From Microbacterium sp. T2.11-28 (GTDB taxonomy: Bacteria; Actinomycetota; Actinomycetes; Actinomycetales; Microbacteriaceae): a stretch of 64,000 nucleotides of DNA. Each line of letters begins with the position of its first letter. The first letter of the stretch is position 1. Below, in pieces: positions 56,568-64,000 of the stretch. Below the pieces are notes generated by a model. The model did not search any database. It saw only the letters and a list, made by a program, of their open reading frames with translations, and was not told the DNA's origin. The translations under genes were made by a program, and so were the position numbers. The stretch covers positions 1 to 64,000 of the forward strand of contig NZ_CATNHF010000033.1 in assembly GCF_950097975.1 (NCBI RefSeq). The letters run 5' to 3'.

Positions 56568-59245
56568 CAGTCCTCCTCCGTTCGGAGCACGGTCGCGATC
56601 GAAGTCGTCCGCGCGCTGAGCACGCCCGCGATCACCGCGAGCGCCAGCGCGACGACCACGACGGCGATGAGGGCCCCGCTCAGCACGGGGTCGACGGTCA
56701 GCGACGGCTGGGCGCCGCCGCCGGTGAAGGGTCGCAGGTCGATCGACGCGACGACCAGGAGCGGCAGCACCGCGCCGAGCACGATGCCGCCGACGAGGGC
56801 GGTGATACCGAGCGGCGCGAACTCCCAGGCGACGATGCCGCGACCGCGCGCGCGGTCGAGGCCCATCGTCCGAAGGAGCGCGATGACCCGCGAACGCGCG
56901 TCGCGCGAGACGCCGGCCACGAGCAGGAGCGCGATGACCGACAGCAGCGCCGCGACACCGAGCGCACCGAAGAGGACGACGCGCAGCGCCGTGACGGCGG
57001 GCGAGGCCTGGATCTCCGCCGTCGAGTCGGCGAGGATGCGCACCGTGTGGGTCTGGCCCACCGCCTCACTCAGCGCGGTGGCGACCGCCCGGGGGTCGGC
57101 GCCGTCGTCGAGGTCGACGAGCACGATGCGCGGGTGGAATCCGAAGCCCGTGAGGGCGGTGTAGTCGTCGACGTCGAGGACGACGAAGTCGCTGGTGCCC
57201 GCGACGCCCAGGAGCATCGGCAGCGTTCCCGCCACACGTGCCGGCCGATCCTGCACGGTCACGTCCGTCGTCCCCACCTCGCCGGCGATGGTCGAGGCGA
57301 CGAGGACGTCCAGCGGGTCCGCCCCGGGGGTCACCGACGCGGGGAACGCGCCGACGAAACCCTCCTGGATGCCGGCGGTGCGCGCGGTGTCGGTGACGAA
57401 GGCGAGCACGCTGTCGCGCCCGTCCGGTCCCGCCACGGTGAGGAAGTCGCCACGGAGCAGGCCGCTCGCATCGGTCACCCCGTCCACCGCGCGGAGCCGT
57501 TCGATCGTCCCCTGGTCGAAGTACGGCCCCGCCAGCCGCACGTCGGCGCCGACGTCGCGCTGCGCGGCGACCACCGCACCGCGGTCGACGGTGGCCAGGA
57601 CGACCGAGGAGAACACGGCGATCGCGACGGCGACCACCATCGCCAGCACGGCCGTCGTCCCGGCGGACGGATCGCGGAGGTTCCGGGCCGCGCCCACGAG
57701 GCCGACGACGCCCCGCCCCCGTCGCGAGGCGGCGAGCGCCGCGGCCAGCGGCACGGGGTGCAGGCGCACCACGATGAGCGCCAGGGCGACGGTGGCCAGC
57801 AGCGGTGCGGCGATCACGAGCGGATCGATCGTCGTGGTGTCCTCGCCGATGCCGCGCACGAGCAGCTGGACGACCGCCGCGGCGGCGACGATCACCACCA
57901 GGAGCTCGGCCACCCGCGTCCACCGGCCGCGCGCGGGCGCGTCGAGGTCGGAGCGGCCCCGGGCGAGCAGGCCCGGGCGCAGCGTCGCGGCCAGAGCGAC
58001 GCCCGGCGCGAGCCCGACGATGCCGGCGACGAGGGTCGGCAGCGGTCCGGCGTCGTACGGGGTGAGGAGCACCCCGGCGGCGGCCCCCGCGATCGCGGCC
58101 GGCGCCCCCAGCAGGAGGCCCTCCCCGAACAGCAGGCGGCGCAGCCGCGCGAGCGGCGCTCCCCGGGCCGACAGCAGCGCCAGGTCGGCACGCCGACGCC
58201 GGACGATCAGGGCGGCCGCGAGCACGATGAGCGCGACGCTGACGGCGAGCGGGCCGACCGCCGCGACCGCGAGGATCGCGCTGGCCGATCCCGCGCGCGC
58301 GAGCGCCGTCGAGAGCACCGCGACGAGGTCGGTGGACAGCCGCGTGCGCAGCTGACCGTCGTCGTCGAGAGGCAGGGACGCCGTGGTGGCGCCGCGCACC
58401 GCCGACAGCAGGTCCGACGGGTCCACCCCGCGGGCGCTGTCGGCGTCGACGGGATACCAGAGGCTCAGCTGGGTGCGTCCGAACCGCTCGCTCTGGACGA
58501 TGGTCACCCAGGTCGCCGGCGTCACCCACGCCGCGCTCGTGGCCGTCGGACGCCGGTTGCCGTCGTCGTAGACGGACGCCGTGAGTCCGGTGATCAGATG
58601 CAGCCACCGGTCCGCGTCCGGATCGATCGCCTCCGCGATCCCCGACAGGACGAAGGGCGCGCGGACCTCGCCGACCGGCCACCCCATCGTCTCGGCCGCC
58701 GCGGCCGTCAGGAGGATCGGGATGCCGCCCGATCCCGACCAGTCGCCCGGCCACTCCCCGTCGACGACGCGCAGGTGGGCGCCCGCGGCGGGTTCCGAGA
58801 TGAGCTGGACGAACGGGAGCGGCAGGTCGGCCGACAGCCCGGACGGGTCGGCGGCGGCGCCGGCCATCAGGTACTCGGCGAACTCGGCCGGCGCGGTCAG
58901 CTCCGTCAGCACGGGGTCGAAGTCGCGCCGCGCCGTCTCGAGGTGCCCGGCGAGCGCGCCGAAGAGCTCGGGAGCGCCCGGGTCCCATCCCTCGGTGAGC
59001 GCGGCGTCGGGCGCCGGCCCGAACGCGGGGACGTTGATGGTCGATCCCGTCAGGTCGCGCGAGGTCGCGGCCACCCCGCCGATCTGGTGCGAGACCTCCG
59101 CGCGCACCACGCCCACGAGCGCGCGGGGCGCGGCGGCGATCACGAAAGCGGCGAGCACCGTGAGCGCGACGATCACGACCGCCGCGCTGCGCGGGGTCGC
59201 GAAGCGGCGGCGGGTGAGGGCGAACAGCCCCGCCGAGCGTGTCAT
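56567..59245 (-). CDS. Large FtsX/MacB-like ABC permease
   Basis: An 892-residue membrane protein. A first helix (AAVVIVALTVLAAFVIAAAP, residues about 17-40) is followed by a large extracellular region to about residue 290. A core membrane domain with several helices comes next, then a second periplasmic-like domain (near 555-700), and three C-terminal helices ending LVVVALALAVIAGVLSARTT. The layout is that of FtsX-domain permeases in duplicate. It pairs with the two ATPases and with the neighbouring 893-residue permease, 25 nt upstream. Exporter or lipid/peptide extrusion is the class role; substrate unknown. Confidence 0.85.
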   Translation of the reverse strand: MTRSAGLFALTRRRFATPRSAAVVIVALTVLAAFVIAAAPRALVGVVRAEVSHQIGGVAATSRDLTGSTINVPAFGPAPDAALTEGWDPGAPELFGALAGHLETARRDFDPVLTELTAPAEFAEYLMAGAAADPSGLSADLPLPFVQLISEPAAGAHLRVVDGEWPGDWSGSGGIPILLTAAAAETMGWPVGEVRAPFVLSGIAEAIDPDADRWLHLITGLTASVYDDGNRRPTATSAAWVTPATWVTIVQSERFGRTQLSLWYPVDADSARGVDPSDLLSAVRGATTASLPLDDDGQLRTRLSTDLVAVLSTALARAGSASAILAVAAVGPLAVSVALIVLAAALIVRRRRADLALLSARGAPLARLRRLLFGEGLLLGAPAAIAGAAAGVLLTPYDAGPLPTLVAGIVGLAPGVALAATLRPGLLARGRSDLDAPARGRWTRVAELLVVIVAAAAVVQLLVRGIGEDTTTIDPLVIAAPLLATVALALIVVRLHPVPLAAALAASRRGRGVVGLVGAARNLRDPSAGTTAVLAMVVAVAIAVFSSVVLATVDRGAVVAAQRDVGADVRLAGPYFDQGTIERLRAVDGVTDASGLLRGDFLTVAGPDGRDSVLAFVTDTARTAGIQEGFVGAFPASVTPGADPLDVLVASTIAGEVGTTDVTVQDRPARVAGTLPMLLGVAGTSDFVVLDVDDYTALTGFGFHPRIVLVDLDDGADPRAVATALSEAVGQTHTVRILADSTAEIQASPAVTALRVVLFGALGVAALLSVIALLLVAGVSRDARSRVIALLRTMGLDRARGRGIVAWEFAPLGITALVGGIVLGAVLPLLVVASIDLRPFTGGGAQPSLTVDPVLSGALIAVVVVALALAVIAGVLSARTTSIATVLRTEED

Positions 59246-59270
59246 CGCGTGCTCCTCATCGATCGGCCGC

Positions 59271-61952
59271 TCATTCGTCCTCCCGCAGGGCGGGGGCGAG
59301 CGTGCGCGGGACGCGGACCGAGGCGCTCACCGCGGCGCACACGAGCGCGATCGCGCCCACCGCGACGGCGAGCTCCGCCGCCGGCCACACGAGCGGGACG
59401 GGGTAGGCGTCCGGCACCGTGCCGTAGGCGGCGCGCACCAGCGTCGGCACCACGAGCCAGGCCGTCGCGATGCCCGCGGCCACGCCGCCGAGCACGCCCA
59501 GCGCGAGCGCGAAGAGGTCCTCCGCCGTCCGGGTGGCGGCGGCGCGGCGGCGGCCGAGACCCATCACCGCGAGCAGGGCGAGCTCCCGGGTGTCGGCACG
59601 GGAGCGCGTTCTGCGCAGGGCGAGCACCACGACGGCGAGCACCAGTCCCCCCGCGGCGGCGAGGCCGAAGCCCCAGGCCGTCGCGGCCGCCGCCTCGCCC
59701 TGCCGCGGGTCGGCGACGAGCACGGTGGCGCCGGGGTTCGCGTCGGCGATCGCCCCGGCGACGGCATCCGGCGCGTCGGCCCGCGCCCAGAGCTGGTTGG
59801 GGACGATGGGGGTGGCCGCGAGGAGCCGCAGCGTCCCGAGGTCGGCGAGGAGGCCCTGCCCCGCGGGCGTGCCGGGAAGCACCGGCACGACCCCCGCCAC
59901 CACGACGTCCGCCTCGAAGTCGGGCCCGTCGAACTCCAGCGCGATGGTGTCGCCGGGGGCGAGGCTCAGGTCGTCGGCCAGCGCCGAGGTGATCACGATC
60001 GGCGCCGCGGCGGGGACGCCGGGCGCGATGACGCTCGTCACCAGACCGTCCCCGGTGCTGTCGAAGGCCGGCGCGAACACGATGCCGCCGGCGATCTCGA
60101 CGCTTCCGGCGGTGCCGGGCGCGGGCGACATCGTCGAGAGGTCGAGGGGTTCGCCGCCGCTCACGACGTCCGAGAGCACGACCGTGCCCTCCGCGCCCCA
60201 CCACGCGGGCCAGACCTCGATCGCCAGGAGCGACCAGGTCTGCTCGCCGGGGAGCGGGATGCGTTCGCGGATGCGGGGGTCGGTCACCGGCGGCACGAAC
60301 TCCTCCCCACCCTCACCGCCAGAGCCCGCGTCGCCGTTGACGAAACCGTACGTGAAGGTCGTCCCCGCGTCGGAGCGGAAGGTCAGCTGGACGTTGACCA
60401 GCAGCGGCTCCGGCTGGAACTGCTCGCCGTCCACTCCGATCGGCGGCGGCGGGGGCGCCGTCACGACCAGCTCGAGGTCGTCGCCGGCGAGCGGGATGCC
60501 GGCGTCCGGGAGCCGGATGGCCTCGCCGATGGCGGCGGGGTCGATCGTCCCGCCGCCGTTGAGCAGGACGTCGCCGACCGCACCGCCGTCGATGGCGACC
60601 ACCGGGATGCGCGCGCCCGGGCCGATGGCCGTGAATCCGCGTGCCGCGGCGGTGGCGCGGGCACCGGCCTCCGTCGCGGTGACGGCGATGTCGGCGGCAG
60701 ACAGGGTCTCGGGGATCGTCGTCACCCGCACATCGGCGCCGACGCGCAGCGCCTCGGGCGCGTCGCCGAGCGCACGGGTGGTGCCGAGGTAGGCGCCGGC
60801 GACGGTCGCGGTGCCGACGGCGAAGGCGACGACCGTGATGGGCAGCGCATGGCGGCCGGGACGTCGTGAGGCCAGGCGCAGCGGCGTGATCGGCTGCACG
60901 CCACGGGTGGCGGCGAGCGCTGCGGCGATCCCGCGCGCCACCGGGGTCGCCACGAGCACGGCGAGCAGGGCGGCCAGGGCCAGCACGAGCGCCGGCGCGA
61001 TCGCGACGAGGGGGTCCAGGATCGCGGTGCCGTCGCCGCGGGCGACGACGGGCGACCCCGACTGCGCGAACTGCCAGGCCGCCAGGCCGGTGACCACCGC
61101 CAGGACCACCGCCACGGCCGCCGCGGCGGCCAGCTGCGCGCGTCCGGGGCGGCGGTCGGCTGTGCGCGCCGTCACGACGACGGCGACGAGCGTGGCGGCC
61201 AGTGCGACGCCCGCGGCGCCGACGGCGGCGAAGAGGAGGCCCGGATGCGGGAGCCCTGCGAGGTGGGCGACGGCGAGGACGACGCCGGCTCCGGCGAGCG
61301 ATCCCGCGGAGGAGACGGCGGCCGTCTCGGCGCCGCTCAGCGCGGCCAGGCTACGGGCGCGTGCGCCGCGGGCACGCAGCAGCAGCGACTCGCCCGACCG
61401 GGCACGCACGGGTTCGAGGGCGACCGCGCCGACGACCACGACGGTGAGCAGGCCGAGGAACCCGATCGCAACGGCGGTCGGTCCGCGCCGGGCCTGCAGG
61501 CCGTCGGCGATCGAGCCCAGCGTCGCAGGGAGGCCGCCGGCCACCTGCACGCGGGCACCGACCGCCTCGCGCGCTTCGGACGGCAGCTCGCGGAGCGCGC
61601 CGATCAGCGAGACGACGTCGTCGCCGGTCACCCGTGCGGGATCCGGGGTGATCGTGACGACGCCCTCGGACTCGGTGACGGTGACCGCCGGCGCGCCGTG
61701 CGCCGCAAGGGTCTGCCGGACGGCATCCGCGAGCCCGTCGTCGCCCCCGTCGGCGACGCTCACCACGGCCTGCCCGCGCAGCCCGTCCGCCGCCCCGAGG
61801 GCGGCGCGCACGTCCTGCGCCTCGACGGCGCGGAGGGCGACCGCCATGCCGACGATCAGTCCCGCGGCGACCCCGGTGACGATCAGGAGGGTCACCAGCG
61901 CGGGAAGCGCGGCCCGTGCCCGGGCGAGCGCGAAACGGCGGCCGCCGATCAC
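59271..61952 (-). CDS. Large FtsX/MacB-like ABC permease (first gene of exporter cluster)
   Basis: An 893-residue membrane protein related in layout to its neighbour: an N-terminal helix (ALVTLLIVTGVAAGLIVGMA, about 18-40), an extracytoplasmic domain, a central multi-helix block (about 180-420), a second extracytoplasmic domain with a PPPPPIG stretch and Gly/Glu-rich loop, and three C-terminal helices ending RVPRTLAPALRED. GTG 61952 is selected: the next in-frame codons form a normal start, and a leaderless 7-codon ORF ends in GTGA exactly here. The rest of the open frame further upstream is antisense to the GH99-like gene and not coding. Confidence 0.82.
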   Translation of the reverse strand: MIGGRRFALARARAALPALVTLLIVTGVAAGLIVGMAVALRAVEAQDVRAALGAADGLRGQAVVSVADGGDDGLADAVRQTLAAHGAPAVTVTESEGVVTITPDPARVTGDDVVSLIGALRELPSEAREAVGARVQVAGGLPATLGSIADGLQARRGPTAVAIGFLGLLTVVVVGAVALEPVRARSGESLLLRARGARARSLAALSGAETAAVSSAGSLAGAGVVLAVAHLAGLPHPGLLFAAVGAAGVALAATLVAVVVTARTADRRPGRAQLAAAAAVAVVLAVVTGLAAWQFAQSGSPVVARGDGTAILDPLVAIAPALVLALAALLAVLVATPVARGIAAALAATRGVQPITPLRLASRRPGRHALPITVVAFAVGTATVAGAYLGTTRALGDAPEALRVGADVRVTTIPETLSAADIAVTATEAGARATAAARGFTAIGPGARIPVVAIDGGAVGDVLLNGGGTIDPAAIGEAIRLPDAGIPLAGDDLELVVTAPPPPPIGVDGEQFQPEPLLVNVQLTFRSDAGTTFTYGFVNGDAGSGGEGGEEFVPPVTDPRIRERIPLPGEQTWSLLAIEVWPAWWGAEGTVVLSDVVSGGEPLDLSTMSPAPGTAGSVEIAGGIVFAPAFDSTGDGLVTSVIAPGVPAAAPIVITSALADDLSLAPGDTIALEFDGPDFEADVVVAGVVPVLPGTPAGQGLLADLGTLRLLAATPIVPNQLWARADAPDAVAGAIADANPGATVLVADPRQGEAAAATAWGFGLAAAGGLVLAVVVLALRRTRSRADTRELALLAVMGLGRRRAAATRTAEDLFALALGVLGGVAAGIATAWLVVPTLVRAAYGTVPDAYPVPLVWPAAELAVAVGAIALVCAAVSASVRVPRTLAPALREDE

Positions 61953-61972
61953 TCCGCGCTCCCGTCCGTCAC
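61949..61972 (-). CDS. Leaderless 7-codon upstream ORF (candidate)
   Basis: GTG 61972 begins VTDGSAE and the TGA stop overlaps the permease GTG start by 4 nt. TAGGGT (61984-61979) lies exactly 6 nt before GTG 61972, so the mRNA would start with this mini-ORF. The permease start would then be reached by termination-reinitiation. Whether the peptide matters is unknown. Confidence 0.4.
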   Translation of the reverse strand: MTDGSAE

Positions 61973-61978
61973 ATCTGC

Positions 61979-61984
61979 ACCCTA
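61979..61984 (-). promoter_or_regulatory. Promoter of the exporter cluster
   Basis: TAGGGT on the minus strand is the -10 box 6 nt before GTG 61972. The 95-nt gap 61953-62047 contains no other feature. Confidence 0.5.
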
Positions 61985-62047
61985 ACGGACCCGCGCACCG
62001 CGGCCCGGCGGCGGCTTGTGTTCTCCGCTGCGCAGGTGTCGCGCGGG

Positions 62048-63283
62048 CTACGCCGTGACCGCGTCGGCCGCGCGGTGCGGCCCAGGACGAGCGGGGTTCC
62101 GGCCGAACACGCGCTCGACCGCCTCGAGGAACGCGGTGCCGTTCACGGTGTCGGGGAGGAGGTAGGACCCCTCCGTCCACTCGTTCCAGGCGTTGATCGT
62201 GAGGAACGGGTTCTCGCGCGGACGATCCTCGAGGAACGCCGCCGCACGCCGCAGCCCCCGCTCGAACTCCTCCGGCGACGGGTCGTACACGGGGATCCAG
62301 GGGTAGGGGCCCTCGACGAACTCCGCGTCCTGGTTCGTGCGCGGCGACGAGTCCCAGCCGACCGTGACATTCGGGCTGAACGGGAGGGGAAGGGATGCCG
62401 CGTACCGCTCGTAGTCCGCGAACGCCGCCTCTTCGACCGCGCTCCACGACGAGGTCGGGAAGGGCAGCCCGCCGGGCGCGACGTGGTGGATCCAGACGTA
62501 CGAGCCGGCCGAGGCGAACCCCAGGTCGGCGACCAGGGCGGCCGGATCCTCGACGGTGACACCGCCCGGCAGGAACTCGAAGCCCCAGACGATCGCGTCG
62601 AGATGCACCCCGGGGAACCCGGCCGCGCGGGCGCGGGCGTCGAAGGACTCCAGCGCCGCCTTCGCCTCGGCGACCCCGCCGAGGCCCTCCACGAGCGAAC
62701 CGATCTCGTAGACCGAGAACCAGGGCTTCCCGTCGATCTTGAGGTAGCCCGGCAGGGGGAAGTACGTCTCGACGACGTGATCGACCATGCGATCGAACGC
62801 CGCCTTGTCGATGCCGCCGCGCTTGAGGATCGGCTTCTGCGGGTCGCGGTCGACCGAGGGGAAGATATTCGTCAGGTTGTGGTTTGCCCACATGAGCGAG
62901 AACACGACGTCGTCTCGGCGGCTCGCGCGGAGGAACCCCTCGTCGAGCGCGCGGTCGAGGTAGGGCCCGTCGTCGTACCAGTAGAAGTCGAAGACGAAGC
63001 CGTCGACGCCGTAGCGGGTGGCCAGATCGATCTGCCGGTCGAACACAGCGGGCTCCGACTCGTCGAGCGGTCCACCCGCGGGCACGCGCGGCTGACGGTG
63101 ACCGTCGAAGCGGGGCCGCGCGTCGGCGAGGAGCTGCCATTCGTTCCAGTCGGCGCCGAACCATTCGGCGTTGCGGGCATCCTGGTGCCAGCTCGGGAAG
63201 TAGTAGGCGAGGACGGTCGGACGGGTCACGTAAGGCTCCAAAGCGGTCGGGGCGGGGTGGGACGGAGGGTGCGCGGACGACAT
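62048..63283 (-). CDS. GH99-like/WbsX domain protein (glycan-active enzyme candidate)
   Basis: A 411-residue protein of the glycoside-hydrolase-99-like/WbsX group. Distinctive parts are VLAYYFPSWHQDARNAEWFG, GVDGFVFDFYWYDDGPYLDR, SLMWANHNLTNIFP, LKIDGKPWFSVYE, VTVGWDSSPRTNQD and FLTINAWNEWTEGSYLLPD. The family includes WbsX proteins of polysaccharide loci and endo-acting glycosidases. No signal peptide is evident, so it would act inside the cell on an imported glycan. ATG 63283 overlaps the stop of the sugar ABC ATPase gene by one nt (TGATG), indicating an operon. Confidence 0.8.
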   Translation of the reverse strand: MSSAHPPSHPAPTALEPYVTRPTVLAYYFPSWHQDARNAEWFGADWNEWQLLADARPRFDGHRQPRVPAGGPLDESEPAVFDRQIDLATRYGVDGFVFDFYWYDDGPYLDRALDEGFLRASRRDDVVFSLMWANHNLTNIFPSVDRDPQKPILKRGGIDKAAFDRMVDHVVETYFPLPGYLKIDGKPWFSVYEIGSLVEGLGGVAEAKAALESFDARARAAGFPGVHLDAIVWGFEFLPGGVTVEDPAALVADLGFASAGSYVWIHHVAPGGLPFPTSSWSAVEEAAFADYERYAASLPLPFSPNVTVGWDSSPRTNQDAEFVEGPYPWIPVYDPSPEEFERGLRRAAAFLEDRPRENPFLTINAWNEWTEGSYLLPDTVNGTAFLEAVERVFGRNPARPGPHRAADAVTA

Positions 63284-64000
63284 CAGACGGATGCCGGGCT
63301 CTCGTCGCCATACACGATGAGGCGCACGATCCCGTCCACGGTCGTCAGAGCCTTGTCGCGGATGCCGGCGATGGATCCGAGCCGCATAGCCAGGAAGCGA
63401 TCGGTGATGTCCCACACCTGCTGGAGGTTGTGGCTGACGATGATGACCGACGTGCCGGCATCCTTCAGCCGCTGGACCACATCCAGCACGCGACGGGACT
63501 CCTGTACGCCGAGCGCGGCGGTCGGCTCGTCGAGGATCACGACGTCGGGTCCGTGCAGCAGGACGCGGGCGATGGCCACCGCCTGCCGCTGGCCGCCGGA
63601 GAGATAGCTCACCGGCACCCGGACGCTCGGAAGGTTCATCGTCAGCTCGGCCAGGACGCGCTCCGACTCGACGAGCATGCGCTTGCGATCCACGAAGGGC
63701 CCCCGGCGCAGCTCGCGGCCGAGGAACAGGTTGGCTGCGACGTCGCGCGTGTCGACGAGGGAGAGGTCCTGGTAGACCGTGGCGATGCCGGAGTTCAGCG
63801 CCACGGTCGGGCTGCTGAGCGAGACCTCCTCGCCCTTCACCTCGACGCGGCCACCGGCGTCGGGCGCGTAGACGCCCGACAGGACCTTCATGAGGGTCGA
63901 TTTGCCGGCGCCGTTGTCGCCGACGACGGACAGCACCTCGCCGGGCATGAGCTCGAACGAGACGCCGCGGAGAGCCTGCACGTGCCCGAAGGTCTTGCGG
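63283..64000 (-). CDS. Sugar ABC transporter ATPase, RbsA/XylG-like (5' end outside window)
   Basis: About 239 residues are present, the frame coming in from the right edge as KTFGHVQALRGVSFELM. Walker A GDNGAGKS, signature LSGGQRQAVAIARVL, Walker B VVILDEPTAALGVQES, H-loop VSHNLQQV. The single NBD and TAALG motif indicate the monosaccharide importer type (FrcA-like). It is co-transcribed with the downstream GH99-like gene, suggesting import and intracellular handling of a glycan fragment. Its permease and binding protein would lie beyond the window. Confidence 0.88.
   Translation of the reverse strand, partial: RKTFGHVQALRGVSFELMPGEVLSVVGDNGAGKSTLMKVLSGVYAPDAGGRVEVKGEEVSLSSPTVALNSGIATVYQDLSLVDTRDVAANLFLGRELRRGPFVDRKRMLVESERVLAELTMNLPSVRVPVSYLSGGQRQAVAIARVLLHGPDVVILDEPTAALGVQESRRVLDVVQRLKDAGTSVIIVSHNLQQVWDITDRFLAMRLGSIAGIRDKALTTVDGIVRLIVYGDESPASV

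Overview
The window reads as chromosomal DNA of a high-GC actinobacterium, most likely a Microbacteriaceae member close to Microbacterium (inference). The base composition is roughly 70% GC by eye, genes are tightly packed with many ATGA/GTGA overlaps, GTG starts are common, and the gene families (13E12-type HNH protein, DUF427, LLM flavin oxidoreductases, ROK and SorC sugar regulators, OpuC-type osmolyte transporter) fit that group. Many genes carry an actinobacterial TANNNT -10 box 6-7 nt before the start codon, indicating leaderless mRNAs. No rRNA, tRNA, CRISPR array, transposase or prophage gene was seen.

Left edge (1-4.1 kb, minus strand): a sugar-alcohol type locus with an RbsB-like lipoprotein, a GatD-like zinc dehydrogenase, an FGGY kinase and a SorC-type regulator running off the edge. 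Inverted repeats of a TGAGCA/TGCTCA motif lie upstream. From 4.2 to 23 kb there are mostly single housekeeping and accessory genes: Nudix CoA pyrophosphatase, lactonase, PadR and MarR regulators each overlapping a membrane-protein gene, PIN protein, PEP-mutase-like enzyme, 13E12/HNH protein followed by an 11-unit 13-bp minisatellite, ATP-grasp enzyme, NYN protein, MFS transporter, secreted repeat protein, AarF/UbiB kinase-like protein, MsrA, M18 aminopeptidase and a cupin regulator.

23-29 kb: a complete dipeptide/oligopeptide ABC transporter (binding protein, two permeases, fused double ATPase), divergent from a DUF1028 gene. 30.4-38.2 kb (minus strand): an alpha-glucoside-type utilisation operon, ROK regulator then MalF-like and MalG-like permeases, binding protein, GH15-like and GH31 enzymes, with a readable promoter and operator. 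In it, the binding-protein gene has no stop codon where one is expected and meets a 13-nt C/G homopolymer.

38-54.8 kb: YcaQ-like protein, HNH protein and zinc peptidase, disulfide oxidoreductase, OpuC-type osmoprotectant transporter with a strong hairpin terminator, a four-fold intergenic repeat array, an LLM monooxygenase/MetY pair, then small enzymes (bifunctional nuclease, GNAT, methyltransferase, aldo-keto reductase, second LLM enzyme). 54.9-62 kb (minus strand): a MacB/FtsX-type cluster of two large permeases and two ATPases, headed by what looks like a leaderless 7-codon upstream ORF. The right edge holds a GH99/WbsX-like gene and the ATPase of a sugar ABC transporter that continues out of the window.

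No single radically new system is evident. The most unusual signals are regulatory and structural: the overlapping leaderless mini-ORF, a tandemly duplicated leaderless promoter, the repeat array between convergent genes, and the homopolymer at the binding-protein/GH15 junction.
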